A DNA stretch of 64,000 nucleotides from AC-32 sp963719275 (GCA_963719275.1 CAVRBT010000006.1:186001-250000), one strand, 5' to 3'. Shown: positions 48,652 through 57,096, numbered from the stretch's first letter. Notes: a model not told the origin generated them from the sequence alone. Program-made: numbers and translations.

Positions 48652-49434
48652 TTAGAAGAACACGAGGCTGCGGTACGAGATCGTCTGGCGCATGCCGACC
48701 CTCTCGTAGACGTGGATTGCCGCGGCGTTCTCCGCACGCACGAACAAGCAGACCGCCGGCACCCGCTCGAGCAGCAGCCGGCAGAGGTCACGCATCCCGC
48801 GCTGCGCGTAGCCGCGGCCCCGGACACGCGGGTCTACCCAGACTTGCTGCAGCTGCACGGCCGACGGCGTCCACGCGGAGGCCTCCGCCTTGAAGAAGAT
48901 CGTGCCGCCCTCAACCCAGAGCCACGAGCGCCCGTCCTCGATCTGGGCTCGCGTCCGCCAGCGGAAGCTCTCGCGATCGCGCTCGAGTGGGTTCGTGCCG
49001 AGCTCCTCGCGGTGCGCCTCGGCGCAGGCCGGCACGAGTAGCTCGAAGTCGTCGTGCGTGGCCGCGCGCAGCGGGGTCTCCCCCGGCTCCGGCGGAGCCT
49101 CGAGCACGTAGACCGGCTGGCCGGGCCGGTCCTCGCGCGGAGACGGCAGCCGGTCGTGCGCGGCTGCCCAGAAGTCGCCGACCGCGGTCTCCTCGCCGAT
49201 CACGAGCCTGGCTCGACTCGCGCCGTCGACTCCCGCGAAGGCGCCGCAGCCGCTCCCGGAGGGAACGAGATTCGTGCCGACGTGGCAGAGCGCGACCAGT
49301 CGCTCGCCGTCGCGGAGCCCGGTGAAACGGCCGAGCCCGCGCCGCGCAACGTCTTCGAGGAAGACGCGTTCGATCGGGTCCTCTGCGCAGAAGGCGAGGA
49401 TCTCGTCCAGCGCCGGTTCGTTCAGCGCGGGCAT
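48652..49434 (-). CDS. GNAT acetyltransferase with N-terminal DUF4081-like domain
   Basis: A 260-residue two-part protein. Residues ~1-120 have the FLEDVARRGLGRFTGLRDG and CHVGTNLVPSG segments seen in DUF4081 proteins. The C-terminal GNAT fold has LQQVWVDPRVRGRGYAQRGM (acetyl-CoA-binding R/Q-x-x-G-x-G/A) and LFVRAENAAAIHVYERVGM. Substrate unknown. The ATG at 49434 is chosen over a start 36 nt upstream because TAAAGT lies 8 nt before it. Confidence 0.87.
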   Translation of the reverse strand: MPALNEPALDEILAFCAEDPIERVFLEDVARRGLGRFTGLRDGERLVALCHVGTNLVPSGSGCGAFAGVDGASRARLVIGEETAVGDFWAAAHDRLPSPREDRPGQPVYVLEAPPEPGETPLRAATHDDFELLVPACAEAHREELGTNPLERDRESFRWRTRAQIEDGRSWLWVEGGTIFFKAEASAWTPSAVQLQQVWVDPRVRGRGYAQRGMRDLCRLLLERVPAVCLFVRAENAAAIHVYERVGMRQTISYRSLVFF

Positions 49435-49442
49435 GGACCGCA

Positions 49443-49452
49443 ACTTTAGGCT
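49443..49452. promoter_or_regulatory. Overlapping divergent -10 boxes, GNAT / purine phosphorylase
   Basis: Minus strand TAAAGT (49443-49448) is 8 nt before the GNAT ATG. Plus strand TAGGCT (49447-49452) is 6 nt before the phosphorylase GTG. The boxes share two base pairs, and only 24 bp separate the two start codons. Confidence 0.5.
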
Positions 49453-49458
49453 CTGCCC

Positions 49459-50175
49459 GTGCCCATCCACGTCCGTGCCGAGCCGGGGGAATACGGAGAG
49501 GCCTGCCTGCTTCCGGGCGACCCGCTCCGCGCCGAGTACATCGCCGAGACCTACTTCGACAACCCGGTGCAGCGCAACGGCGAGCGCGGGATGCTCGGCT
49601 ACAGCGGCGAGTGGGAGGGCAAGCCGGTCTCGGTGCAGGCGACCGGGATGGGCTGCCCGTCGGCGGCGATCGTGATGGAGGAGCTCGTGCAGCTCGGCGT
49701 CGAGCGTTTCCTGCGCGTCGGCACCTGCGGCGGCCTACAGCACGACCTCGAGCTGGGTGACCTGATCGTCGCGGTCTCGGCCGTCCCGGCCGACGGCACC
49801 GCCCGCCACTACGTCGGACAGGAGCCGCACGTGCCGACGGCGGACTGGGAGCTCGTCCACGCGGCCGTCCACGCGGCCAAGGAGCTCGACCAGCCGCTGC
49901 GTGTGGGAGCGATCGCCTCGAGCGACACCTTCTACGACCCTGACCCGGAGCGGCACAAGCGCTGGTCAGCACGCGGTGTCCTCGGCGTCGAGATGGAGGC
50001 GGCGGTGCTGTTCACGATCGGCGCGCTACGCGGCGTCAAGGCCGGCTGCCTGCTGACGGTGAGCGACATCGTCATCGGCGAGGAGTTCACGCGGATCTCC
50101 GACGACGAGCTGCGCGCGGCCGTCGACCGCATGACGCGCGTCGCGCTCGCAACCGTCACCGGATCCCGCCACTAG
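49459..50175 (+). CDS. deoD: Purine-nucleoside phosphorylase, DeoD type
   Basis: A 238-residue enzyme that splits purine nucleosides with phosphate. It opens IHVRAEPGEYGEACLLPGDPLRAEYIAETY, split by the phosphate-binding GDPLR, and has the family signature VQATGMGCPSAAIVMEEL, the RVGTCGGLQ ribose/phosphate strand, VEMEAAVLF and TVSDIVIG with the catalytic Asp. Full length. The GTG start has a -10 box 6 nt upstream and no ribosome site. Confidence 0.93.
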   Translation: MPIHVRAEPGEYGEACLLPGDPLRAEYIAETYFDNPVQRNGERGMLGYSGEWEGKPVSVQATGMGCPSAAIVMEELVQLGVERFLRVGTCGGLQHDLELGDLIVAVSAVPADGTARHYVGQEPHVPTADWELVHAAVHAAKELDQPLRVGAIASSDTFYDPDPERHKRWSARGVLGVEMEAAVLFTIGALRGVKAGCLLTVSDIVIGEEFTRISDDELRAAVDRMTRVALATVTGSRH

Positions 50176-50227
50176 TGCGTGCTCAAGACCAATCGGTTGG
50201 GTTCGGCTGGTCATCTCAGACGGCAGC

Positions 50228-50273
50228 GCGAGCAAAGCTCGCCCGGCCTGAGGGCGGCACCGCAAGCGGTGCC
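50228..50273 (+). promoter_or_regulatory. Two hairpins over the lipid-kinase start codon
   Basis: GCGAGC-AAA-GCTCGC (50228-50242) is followed by GGCACCGC-AA-GCGGTGCC (50256-50273). The second stem contains the presumed GTG start (50269-50271). The first stem recalls hairpin A of the intergenic repeats. Confidence 0.45.
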
Positions 50274-51171
50274 TAGAACCGTCTTCCTGGTCAACCCGGC
50301 CGCCGAGAACGGCGCCGCGGGACGTCACTGGCCCGAGCTCGCACACCGAGCCGCGGCGCTCGGGCTGCGCGGCGACGCGCTGCTCTCGGAGCGCCCGGGG
50401 CACCTGACCGAGCTCGCGCGCGAGGCAGCGGCGGACGCCGACCTCCTCGTCGCGGTCGGCGGGGACGGAACCGTGCACGAGGTCGTCAACGGGATCGCCG
50501 GCCTCGACGTCGAGCTTGCGGTGATCGCGCGAGGCACCGGCTGGGACTTCGTCCGCACCTACGGCATCCCGCGCAAGCTCGAGGGCGCGGTCGAGGTCGC
50601 GCTCGCGGGGCGAACCCGCGAGATCGACCTCGGGCGCGTTCGCTACCGCGGCTGGGACGGCCGCGACGGCGAGGCCGTCTTCGCCAACGTCGCCAGCGCG
50701 GGCATGAGCGGCGCGGTCGCGAAGCGCGCCAACGAGACGTCGAAGGCGCTCGGCGGCAAGGCCTCGTACGCCTGGGCGACGCTGGCCGTCTTCGCGCGTT
50801 GGCGCAACGACGAGGTGATCGTCCGCGTCGACGGCGAGGAGCACGCCGGCCGCATGCTCGACGTCATCGTGGCGAACGGCCGCTACCTGGGCGGCGGCAT
50901 GAAGATGACGCCCGAAGCGGAGCCCGACGACGGCCGCTTCGACGTCCTCTTGATCGGCGACGTGACGAAGCGCGACCTGATCGTGACGCTCCCGAAGATC
51001 TATCGCGGAACGCACCTGCCGCACCCGAAGGCGACGCTGCTCCACGGCGCGCGCGTCGAGGTCGACGCTCCTGAGCCGCTGCCGGTCGAGCTCGACGGCG
51101 AGCAGCCGGGTACGACGCCGGTCAGCTTCGAGGTCGTGCCGCGGGCGCTGCGGCTACGCGTTCCCGCCTGA
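50269..51171 (+). CDS. Diacylglycerol kinase-family lipid kinase
   Basis: A 300-residue DAGK/YegS-like protein. The nucleotide site is VFLVNPAAENGAAGRHW and VAVGGDGTVHEVVNGI; the later RGTGWDFVRTYGIP and VANGRYLGGGMKMTPEAEPDDG segments are typical. These kinases phosphorylate lipid acceptors at the membrane. GTG 50269 is chosen because homology-like sequence begins there; an in-frame GTG at 50179 would add 30 unlike residues. Confidence 0.92.
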   Translation: MPRTVFLVNPAAENGAAGRHWPELAHRAAALGLRGDALLSERPGHLTELAREAAADADLLVAVGGDGTVHEVVNGIAGLDVELAVIARGTGWDFVRTYGIPRKLEGAVEVALAGRTREIDLGRVRYRGWDGRDGEAVFANVASAGMSGAVAKRANETSKALGGKASYAWATLAVFARWRNDEVIVRVDGEEHAGRMLDVIVANGRYLGGGMKMTPEAEPDDGRFDVLLIGDVTKRDLIVTLPKIYRGTHLPHPKATLLHGARVEVDAPEPLPVELDGEQPGTTPVSFEVVPRALRLRVPA

Positions 51172-51468
51172 GCTCTTCGGCTTCGGCTTGGCCTTGGGGG
51201 CCGAAGTGCGCCGCGTCGTCGTCTTCCGCGACGACGACTTCGCCTTCGAGAGCTGGTCGACCTTCTCCTCCAGCGCGTCCACGCGCTGCTCGAGCGCGTC
51301 GAGGCCGCGCAGCCGGCGCTGCAGCTCGTCCGCACGCTCCTTGAGCTGGTTCGCGCTCTGGAGCAGCTTCTGCCCGCCGGGGATGTTCAGGTCGCCGATC
51401 TTGCCGAGCGCCTCCTGGCCTCGGTCGGCCAGCTGGCTGATGATGTCCGGTCCACGGTCTTGGGCCAC
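51154..51468 (-). CDS. Coiled-coil protein with Lys-rich tail (104 aa)
   Basis: From GTG 51468 the protein reads AQDRGPDIISQLADRGQEAL, then a heptad-rich coiled coil (LKERADELQRRLRGLDALEQ, RVDALEEKVDQLSKAK), then a basic Lys/Ser/Pro tail (KAKPKPKSSGGNA). The tail could bind nucleic acid or polyphosphate; that is inference. TATAAC lies 6 nt before the GTG. It overlaps the lipid kinase by 18 bp, convergently. Confidence 0.7.
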   Translation of the reverse strand: MAQDRGPDIISQLADRGQEALGKIGDLNIPGGQKLLQSANQLKERADELQRRLRGLDALEQRVDALEEKVDQLSKAKSSSRKTTTRRTSAPKAKPKPKSSGGNA

Positions 51469-51474
51469 GACGCT

Positions 51475-51480
51475 GTTATA
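51475..51480 (-). promoter_or_regulatory. Leaderless-type -10 box for the coiled-coil gene
   Basis: TATAAC on the minus strand ends 6 nt before the GTG at 51468 and covers the upstream gene's stop codon. Confidence 0.4.
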
Positions 51481-52253
51481 CCCCAACCCGCTCGACCCGG
51501 AGCGCGACCTCGTAGCAGCCAAGCCGGTTCACGACCGGACACGTCGATACCTGGCGTCGCGGTCGCAGGCGGTGCGGGCCGAGCGATGCCGCCGGCGAGG
51601 CGAACCGCGCCACCGCAATCCCAGGAACGTCGTCGCCGTCGAACGTGCCGAACTCCTTCGAAGTGGGGCACGGCGGAGCGCGCGAGTAGGGCCTTCCGCG
51701 TTGCCGAGCAGGCCGAAGTCGCACTCGCGCGTGAAGACGAACACCGCCACGGCAGGCCGGCACGAGCCGAAGGTCGAACGTCGCGGCGCCGCGGAAGACC
51801 CGGCCGTCCCGCGCGCGCAGCAGGCCACGGCCCCACGTCTTCCAGACGCCCGCCGCGTCGACGGCGACGGCGCGCCGCCGTTGCGCTCGACCCACAGCGC
51901 GCGGAACGGGTGGATCTCGGTTCGCTCACCGCGCGGCGTCCAGTGGCCGCAGTCCCAGACCCACGACCCGACGATTACGACGCGGTCGCCCGCTTCGGGC
52001 CATACGAACGGCGTGCCCTCGAGCCGCCGCACCGGCGGAGGCGGACCGGTCGCCGGCGCGTTCCGGTCGCGGACGTAGACCCAGGTCGGGATGTTGCGCT
52101 GGGTCTGCTCGATGTAGTCGCGCCCGCAGCCGTCGGGACGGGCGTCCGTCCCGGGGTCGACCAGCGCAGGCTGCCGCGCGGTTGCGCCGAGCGTCGCGGC
52201 CAGCCCTGCGCACAACGCGGCCACCGCGCCGACGAAGGCGCGCGCCGCTTCAC
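51476..52253 (-). pseudogene. Secreted hypothetical protein, several frameshifts
   Basis: GTG 52253 overlaps the L,D-transpeptidase stop (GTGA) and begins MKRRAP; one base is missing at 52237-52238 before the signal peptide continues as FVGAVAALCAGLAATLGATA. The mature part has YIEQTQRNIPTWVYVRDRN, DRVVIVGSWVWDCGHWTP and GERTEIHPFRALWVERNGG. After ~51860 the frame changes at least once more; coding-like pieces (DAAGVWKTWGRGLLRARDG, SKEFGTFDGDDVPGIAVARF, CPVVNRLGCYEVALRVE) lie in other frames and end at TAA 51476. The family is an unnamed actinobacterial exported protein. Confidence 0.5.
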
Positions 52254-52999
52254 CGGCGGATCAGCACCGGCGTCCCGGCCGGCGTCACCTTGAACAGGCG
52301 GCGAAGGACGTCGTTGCGGACGCGGATGCAGCCGTTCGAGACGGCGCGGCCGATCGACCACGGCTCGTTCGTCCCGTGGATGGCGATCGGCCCGCCCTGC
52401 GTCCAGCCGGTCAGCACGTTCGAGTACGCCGAGATCCCGATCGCGGCGGGGCCGAACGGGCCCGACGCGTCCGCGGGGATCAGCCGCTGGTTGACGTAGT
52501 ATCGGCCGGTGGGCGTCGGTGTCGCCGGCGAGCCGACGGCGGCCGTCGTACGCAGCACGCGCCTCCCGTTGCGGAAGAGCGTCAGTCGTTTCGCCGACAG
52601 GTCGATGAGCACGCGCGAGCGCACGCGGCCGGTGTCCACGGCCTCCGCGCGGACGTACCCGGTGACGCCGTTCGGCTTGATCGGTAGCTGCACGCGGTAC
52701 CAGCGTGTATGGCAGTCGCTCGCTCGCAGCACCGAGAGGACGCGGAAGACGTTCGGGAAGCGGTTCACGTTCAGCCGGCCGAAGCGGGCGAACGGACGCG
52801 TGCCGGGAAGTCGGTAGGCGACCGCATGCGAGCGGACGACGGCCGCGACGGTCACGCGGGAGCTTCCGAGTGGCGCCGGACCGCTCTTGCAGCGCGGCGC
52901 ATCGGCCGGCGGGCGCTGGCTCGCGGCCTGGTGGGCGGTCGCACCGCAACCGGCGAGCACCGCCGCGAGCGGGAGCGCGAGCAAGGAGCGGGCTCTCAC
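52250..52999 (-). CDS. L,D-transpeptidase lipoprotein (YkuD)
   Basis: A 249-residue cell-wall enzyme that makes 3-3 peptidoglycan crosslinks. A lipobox LAAVLAGC gives a lipid-anchored cysteine. An SH3-like segment (~55-120) precedes the YkuD domain with IDLSAKRLTLFRNGRRV, PTPTGRYYVN, IAIHGTNEPWSIG and the catalytic SNGCIRVRN. Start GTG 52999 gives a proper short signal peptide and lies 7 nt after TAGGGT; an earlier start at 53041 was rejected. Confidence 0.92.
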   Translation of the reverse strand: MRARSLLALPLAAVLAGCGATAHQAASQRPPADAPRCKSGPAPLGSSRVTVAAVVRSHAVAYRLPGTRPFARFGRLNVNRFPNVFRVLSVLRASDCHTRWYRVQLPIKPNGVTGYVRAEAVDTGRVRSRVLIDLSAKRLTLFRNGRRVLRTTAAVGSPATPTPTGRYYVNQRLIPADASGPFGPAAIGISAYSNVLTGWTQGGPIAIHGTNEPWSIGRAVSNGCIRVRNDVLRRLFKVTPAGTPVLIRR

Positions 53000-53006
53000 G
53001 CCCACG

Positions 53007-53012
53007 ACCCTA
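53007..53012 (-). promoter_or_regulatory. Leaderless-type -10 box for the L,D-transpeptidase
   Basis: TAGGGT on the minus strand ends 7 nt before the GTG at 52999. Confidence 0.4.
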
Positions 53013-53103
53013 ACCGCCGATAGTCGCAACCGGAACGTCACAACTTGTTCACCTATTTGTGCGTCGTATCTTCCGAGAGCGGAGGTACGCTCAAACCAGG
53101 ACG

Positions 53104-53268
53104 ATGAGTCAGGTCTTTCCCAATCTCAAGCGACTTCACCGGCACACAGGCGTGCGGACGTACGTGCTGCTCCAGCGCCTGGGCGTGCCGTACGAGGTCG
53201 AGCGCACGATCTGCTCCGAGTGCAGGCGCGTGCTCGACGAGCGCCCGGTGAAGCGCGCGGCAGCCTAG
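53104..53268 (+). CDS. Small CxxC protein (54 aa)
   Basis: ATG 53104, preceded by AGGA, encodes MSQVFPNLKRLHRHTGVRTY, then VPYEVERTICSECRRVLDER and a basic end. The single CSEC knuckle suggests a half zinc ribbon that may dimerise. No family recognised. It overlaps the convergent Sir2 stop by 4 bp. Confidence 0.65.
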   Translation: MSQVFPNLKRLHRHTGVRTYVLLQRLGVPYEVERTICSECRRVLDERPVKRAAA

Positions 53269-53999
53269 AGCGCCGCGACCACAGCGGGCAGAACCTCGCC
53301 CGCACTCCCGTCGATCCTCAGATTCGCCCTCGCGTCGTACGGCGTCGGGCCGCGGTTGACGATCGCGAGCTTCCCGCCCGCGGCGAGCGTCTCTTCCGGC
53401 AGACCCGCGATGGGGTAGACCTCGAGCGCCGACCCGACGACGAGCATGAGCGCAGCGGCGCGCGCCAGCTGGTACGCACGGTCGATCGCCTCCGGCGGCA
53501 GCAGCTCGCCGAAGAAGACCACGTCGGGCTTGACGATCTCGCCGCACACAGGACACGCCGGCGCGTCGGCCTCGGCGAGCAGCTCGAGCACCTGCTCGAG
53601 CTCGTGGCGGGCGCCGCAGCCGGGACAGGTCGCGGTGCGGATCGAGCCGTGCACCTCGACCACCTCGCTGCTGCCGGCCCGTTCGTGCAACAGATCGATG
53701 TTCTGCGTCACGACCGCCTGGACGAGTCCGTGCTGCTCCAGCTCCGCGAGCGCGAGGTGCGCCGGGTTCGGCTCGGCGTCGGTGAGCATCGACACGCGCG
53801 GCTTGTAGAAGCTCCAGACCTTGTGCGGGTCGCGGCGGAAGGCCTCGATCGAGCCGAACTCGAGCGGGTCGAACTGCGCCCAGAGCCCGGTCGCGGAGCG
53901 GAAGTCCGGGATGCCGCTCTCGGTCGACACGCCGGCGCCGGTGAGCACCACGCACGGCTGCCGCTCCCGGATCAGCTCGGCCAGCCTCACGGCGCTCAT
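53265..53999 (-). CDS. Sir2-family NAD-dependent protein deacylase
   Basis: A 244-residue sirtuin. The NAD-binding VLTGAGVSTESGIPDFRS, the catalytic-base region TQNIDLLHERAG and VEVHGSI, the zinc site CPGC ... CPVC, and PDVVFFGELLP plus VVGSALEVYP are all present. It removes acyl groups from lysine using NAD. The ATG overlaps the phosphotransferase stop (ATGA). Confidence 0.95.
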   Translation of the reverse strand: MSAVRLAELIRERQPCVVLTGAGVSTESGIPDFRSATGLWAQFDPLEFGSIEAFRRDPHKVWSFYKPRVSMLTDAEPNPAHLALAELEQHGLVQAVVTQNIDLLHERAGSSEVVEVHGSIRTATCPGCGARHELEQVLELLAEADAPACPVCGEIVKPDVVFFGELLPPEAIDRAYQLARAAALMLVVGSALEVYPIAGLPEETLAAGGKLAIVNRGPTPYDARANLRIDGSAGEVLPAVVAAL

Positions 54000-54721
54000 C
54001 GCGCCCTCGCGTGGTTGGCCAGCACTTCGCGGATCAGCAGGCGGGCGGTCGCGGCGAACGTCGGGTTCGTCTCCTCGTAGTACGGCAGCGCGATCAGGCC
54101 GATCGAGAGCGCCCAGCCGCGGCCGCGCGCCCAGGTCGCGTCGTCCACGTCCAGCCGTTCGCGGAAGGTCTCCCGCGCTCGCGTCGGCAGCGCGCCCCAG
54201 GCGGCGACCAGGTCGCACGCCGGGTCGCCGACGCCGACGCTGCCCCAGTCGAGCACGCCGGCCAGCCGACCGTCCCGCACGAGCAGGTTGCCCGGCAGGA
54301 GGTCTCCGTGGACCCAGACGGGCGGGCCTGCCCAGGGCGGCGCAGCGAGCGCGGCGTCCCAGGCCGCCGTGGCCGCGTCGACGTCGATGCGGCCCTCGAG
54401 CCGGCGCAGTGCGTCGCGCACCTGCTCGTCCTGCACCTCGCCCAGCGGCGCCCCGCGGCGGGACGGCCGCCCGTCGGGGAGGTCGATTCGCCGCAGCGCC
54501 TGGACGAGCCCGGCGAGATCCGCCGCGAGCGCGTCCGAGTGCGCTTCGCCGTCCGCGCTCGGGTGCTCGCCCTCGAGCCACGTGTAGATCCCCCACGCCC
54601 ACGGGAACCCCTCGCCGCTCGACGGGACCGGCTCGATCGGCAGGCCGGCCCAGTGCGGGAACTGCGCGGCCAACAGGCTCCGCACGAGCGTCGCATCGGT
54701 CTCGAGCTCGTCCTCGTGCAT
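53996..54721 (-). CDS. APH-like phosphotransferase with internal deletion
   Basis: A 241-residue protein of the aminoglycoside/homoserine-kinase-like family. It begins DELETDATLVRSLLAAQFPHW and LPIEPVPSSG, then jumps to EGFPWAWGIYTWLEGE. Related enzymes have some 45-50 residues between those points, including the N-lobe strand with the ATP-binding lysine (a VVRLPR-like segment), so the deletion is in frame. The C-lobe is intact: VWVHGDLLPGNLLV and VLDWGSVGVGDPACDL. As written it may not bind ATP normally. Confidence 0.8.
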   Translation of the reverse strand: MHEDELETDATLVRSLLAAQFPHWAGLPIEPVPSSGEGFPWAWGIYTWLEGEHPSADGEAHSDALAADLAGLVQALRRIDLPDGRPSRRGAPLGEVQDEQVRDALRRLEGRIDVDAATAAWDAALAAPPWAGPPVWVHGDLLPGNLLVRDGRLAGVLDWGSVGVGDPACDLVAAWGALPTRARETFRERLDVDDATWARGRGWALSIGLIALPYYEETNPTFAATARLLIREVLANHARAR

Positions 54722-54754
54722 CTTCAACTGCGCGATCGTGGAAAGGTAGCCGCC

Positions 54755-55162
54755 GTGGAATTCCGCTTCGAGACCGAGGTGCGCGTGCGCTTCGCCGAGA
54801 CCGACGCGCAGGGGATCGCCCACAACTCCGTCTACCTCGTCTGGTTCGAGCTCGCGCGGATCGACTACTTGGCGCGGTTCCGCGGCGGCTACCCGGGCCT
54901 GCGCGCGGACGGGATCGAAGCGCTGACGATCGAGTCGCACGTCCGCTACCTCGCCCCGGCGCGCTTCGACGACCAGCTCGCGATCCGCGCCCGCTGCGGC
55001 GATCTGCGCGGTGCGCGCTTCCGCTTCGACTACGCAGTCGACCGCGACGGCGAGGCCGTAGCCGACGGCTGGACGCGCCACGCATGCGTCGACGCGAGAA
55101 CGCACCGGCCGACGCGCGTGCCGGCCTGGCTCGCCGACGACATCGCTACGGCAGAGTCGTGA
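54755..55162 (+). CDS. Hotdog-fold acyl-CoA thioesterase
   Basis: A 135-residue protein of the 4-hydroxybenzoyl-CoA/YbgC type. GTG 54755 leads to VRVRFAETDAQGIAHNSVYL, whose Asp is the catalytic residue of the family, then FELARIDYLARF and a helix/sheet ending ADGWTRHACVDA. It is divergent from the phosphotransferase (33 bp) and converges on the VanW gene with a 17-bp overlap. Confidence 0.9.
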   Translation: MEFRFETEVRVRFAETDAQGIAHNSVYLVWFELARIDYLARFRGGYPGLRADGIEALTIESHVRYLAPARFDDQLAIRARCGDLRGARFRFDYAVDRDGEAVADGWTRHACVDARTHRPTRVPAWLADDIATAES

Positions 55163-57011
55163 CGCCGGTCGGGCCGGTCGGCCCGCTCGGCCCCGACGGG
55201 CCCTTGTGCGGCGGCGGGGGCGGGGGCTTCGGCTTGGGCCTGTGCTTCGTCCCGACGCGCACGACACGCGGCTCGCCGCGGTAGGACGAGTACCACGTGT
55301 TGTCGTAGAGCAGCTCCCCGTTCTCCGTGTAGACGCGACGGCGGACGCTGGTCGAGCGCGACGGCTCGCCGCTCTCCTCGACCACCGTAGAGCCGATGTA
55401 CATCGTCGGGTCGGGGACGCGCTCCAGCGGCGCCCCACCCGTCTCCTCCAGCGGTCGGGTCGCGCTGACGACGCGGCGGTGCAGCGGCGCACCGTAGAGC
55501 TCGACGTCCAGCGAGTACGAGCCGACGTACGTGCGCAGCAGGATCCAGTGATCGGTGTCGTTGACGAACTTCAGGTCGACGTCGGGGTAGTTGACGGTCG
55601 CATCGCGGCCCTGCGGGTAGTGGCTGATGTAGAGCGCGTGGTTCGTGCGCTGGGTGATGTTCAGGCCGGCCTCGTACGCAGCGTTGAAGACGGTGGTCGA
55701 GACCTGGCACACGCCGCCGCCGAGGCCGGTCGTGAGCTCGCCGTTGATGATCACCGGCGCCTCGCGGAAGCCCTTGTCGGCCGTGCGTGCTCCTGTCGCG
55801 TGGTTGAAGGAGAAGGTGGCTCCGGGCGCGATCAGCTTCCCGTCGACGAGGTGCGCGACCAGCTGGACGTTGTGGATGCGGTTCGGGTCGCCGCCGTAGA
55901 TCGTCTCGTAGCGGCCGATCCTGGTCGTGATCCCGAGCGCTCGCGCCTGCGCAGTCGTTCGGTTCGGCTTGACGTGCGTGACGACGACGCGTGCGGTGCG
56001 GTCGGCCGGCTCGAGCGCGGCGGCCAGGACGTTGCGCCCGGTGGCGACCTCGTGCACGACCCGGCCATGCCGCGCCGGGACGACGACCACGCGGCCGCTC
56101 TGAAGCGGGCGGAAGGTCGCGTCGCGGGCGGGCTGGTCGATCCCGCGGCCGAGCTTGGCGAAGTAGCGGGTCGCTCCTGGGCCGCCCACGCGCAGGGTGC
56201 GCGTGCCGTCGTGCGGCAGCGCGAGCATCGCGGCGAGCTGCCGCTTCGGCAGCCACCACGACGCAACGCCGAGCTTCATCCGCACCGGGCGCGCGAGCGC
56301 CGTCCGCACCTTCGCCGCGACGGGGGCGAGGTCGGCAGCCCGGACCTGCGGCTCGTCGGTGTGCACCGGCAGCGCGACGCTGCCGCGCTGGAAACCGGCA
56401 AGCGAGTGGACGATCACGTCGCTCGCCGCCTGGCGGTCGAGCACGTGTCCTGCCCGCGCGGGCAGGACGACCGGCCGCAGGCGCCGCACCACGAGCGCGG
56501 CGTCCCGGTGCGGGCGGTCGATGACTATGCCAATGCGGCCGACCTCGTAGGCGAGCGCCTTCTCGAGCACACGCGTCGGCGGTGAGACGTCGGCGCCGAA
56601 GACCCGGACGCCGAGCCGGCGGAACCCGCGAATCGGTGGGAGCCCGTCGCCCTGGTCGAGGGCGAGCTTCACGGCCGCGTTCCAGTCGGTCTCGATGCCG
56701 AGGCTCACCGGGCGCAGTCGCCATTCGTGGCCGCCGGCGGTGAAGGTGATCGGGACCTGTGCGAGCTCCGCCGACCGCGCCTCGAGCTTCGCGCGCGCCT
56801 CCGCGGCCGTCAGGCCCCCGACGTTGACGCCGTCGATGCTGACGCCCGCGGCGATTCGGCTCGGCGAGCCGGCGAAGACAAATCCGAGCACGGCGCCGCC
56901 CACGACCGAGACAACCCCCAGCACGGCCAGCCGCTGCAAAAGCAGCTTCCTGGAACGGCTGCGGCGCCGGTCGCGGACCCGGACCGCTCCAGTCCCTGCC
57001 TCGACGCGCAA
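55146..57011 (-). CDS. VanW-family cell-wall protein with collagen-like tail
   Basis: A 621-residue membrane-anchored protein. A basic N-terminus and helix (~25-48) precede peptidoglycan-binding-like repeats (VNVGGLTAAEARAKLEARSAEL), then the VanW domain with GATFSFNHATGARTADKGF, GLGGGVCQVSTTVFNAAYEAGL and RTNHALYISHYPQGRDATV pieces, and a G5-like end. The last ~30 residues are a Pro run followed by GPSGPSGPTGPTG triplets. It starts at TTG 57011, 9 nt after TAGACT. VanW proteins occur with glycopeptide resistance and sporulation but their reaction is unknown. Confidence 0.88.
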   Translation of the reverse strand: MRVEAGTGAVRVRDRRRSRSRKLLLQRLAVLGVVSVVGGAVLGFVFAGSPSRIAAGVSIDGVNVGGLTAAEARAKLEARSAELAQVPITFTAGGHEWRLRPVSLGIETDWNAAVKLALDQGDGLPPIRGFRRLGVRVFGADVSPPTRVLEKALAYEVGRIGIVIDRPHRDAALVVRRLRPVVLPARAGHVLDRQAASDVIVHSLAGFQRGSVALPVHTDEPQVRAADLAPVAAKVRTALARPVRMKLGVASWWLPKRQLAAMLALPHDGTRTLRVGGPGATRYFAKLGRGIDQPARDATFRPLQSGRVVVVPARHGRVVHEVATGRNVLAAALEPADRTARVVVTHVKPNRTTAQARALGITTRIGRYETIYGGDPNRIHNVQLVAHLVDGKLIAPGATFSFNHATGARTADKGFREAPVIINGELTTGLGGGVCQVSTTVFNAAYEAGLNITQRTNHALYISHYPQGRDATVNYPDVDLKFVNDTDHWILLRTYVGSYSLDVELYGAPLHRRVVSATRPLEETGGAPLERVPDPTMYIGSTVVEESGEPSRSTSVRRRVYTENGELLYDNTWYSSYRGEPRVVRVGTKHRPKPKPPPPPPHKGPSGPSGPTGPTGVTTLP

Positions 57012-57096
57012 CGCCTCGGCAGTCTAGCGATCGACGTCAGAAGGAGGTCTTGGCGAAATTTCGCTCGGCACAGCCGTTATGTCGCCGAGGCCTCGC

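Noticed and set aside
46299..48827. An 842-codon frame covering the OmpA-like gene and beyond
   Set aside because: The 5' part is antisense-like before the signal peptide and the 3' part is out of frame after two indels; the gene is better placed at 46402-48056.
52250..52999. Loss of the L,D-transpeptidase active site because SHGC reads SNGC
   Set aside because: The catalytic Cys, the upstream HGT and the following R are present, and S-x-G-C variants are accepted in the family.
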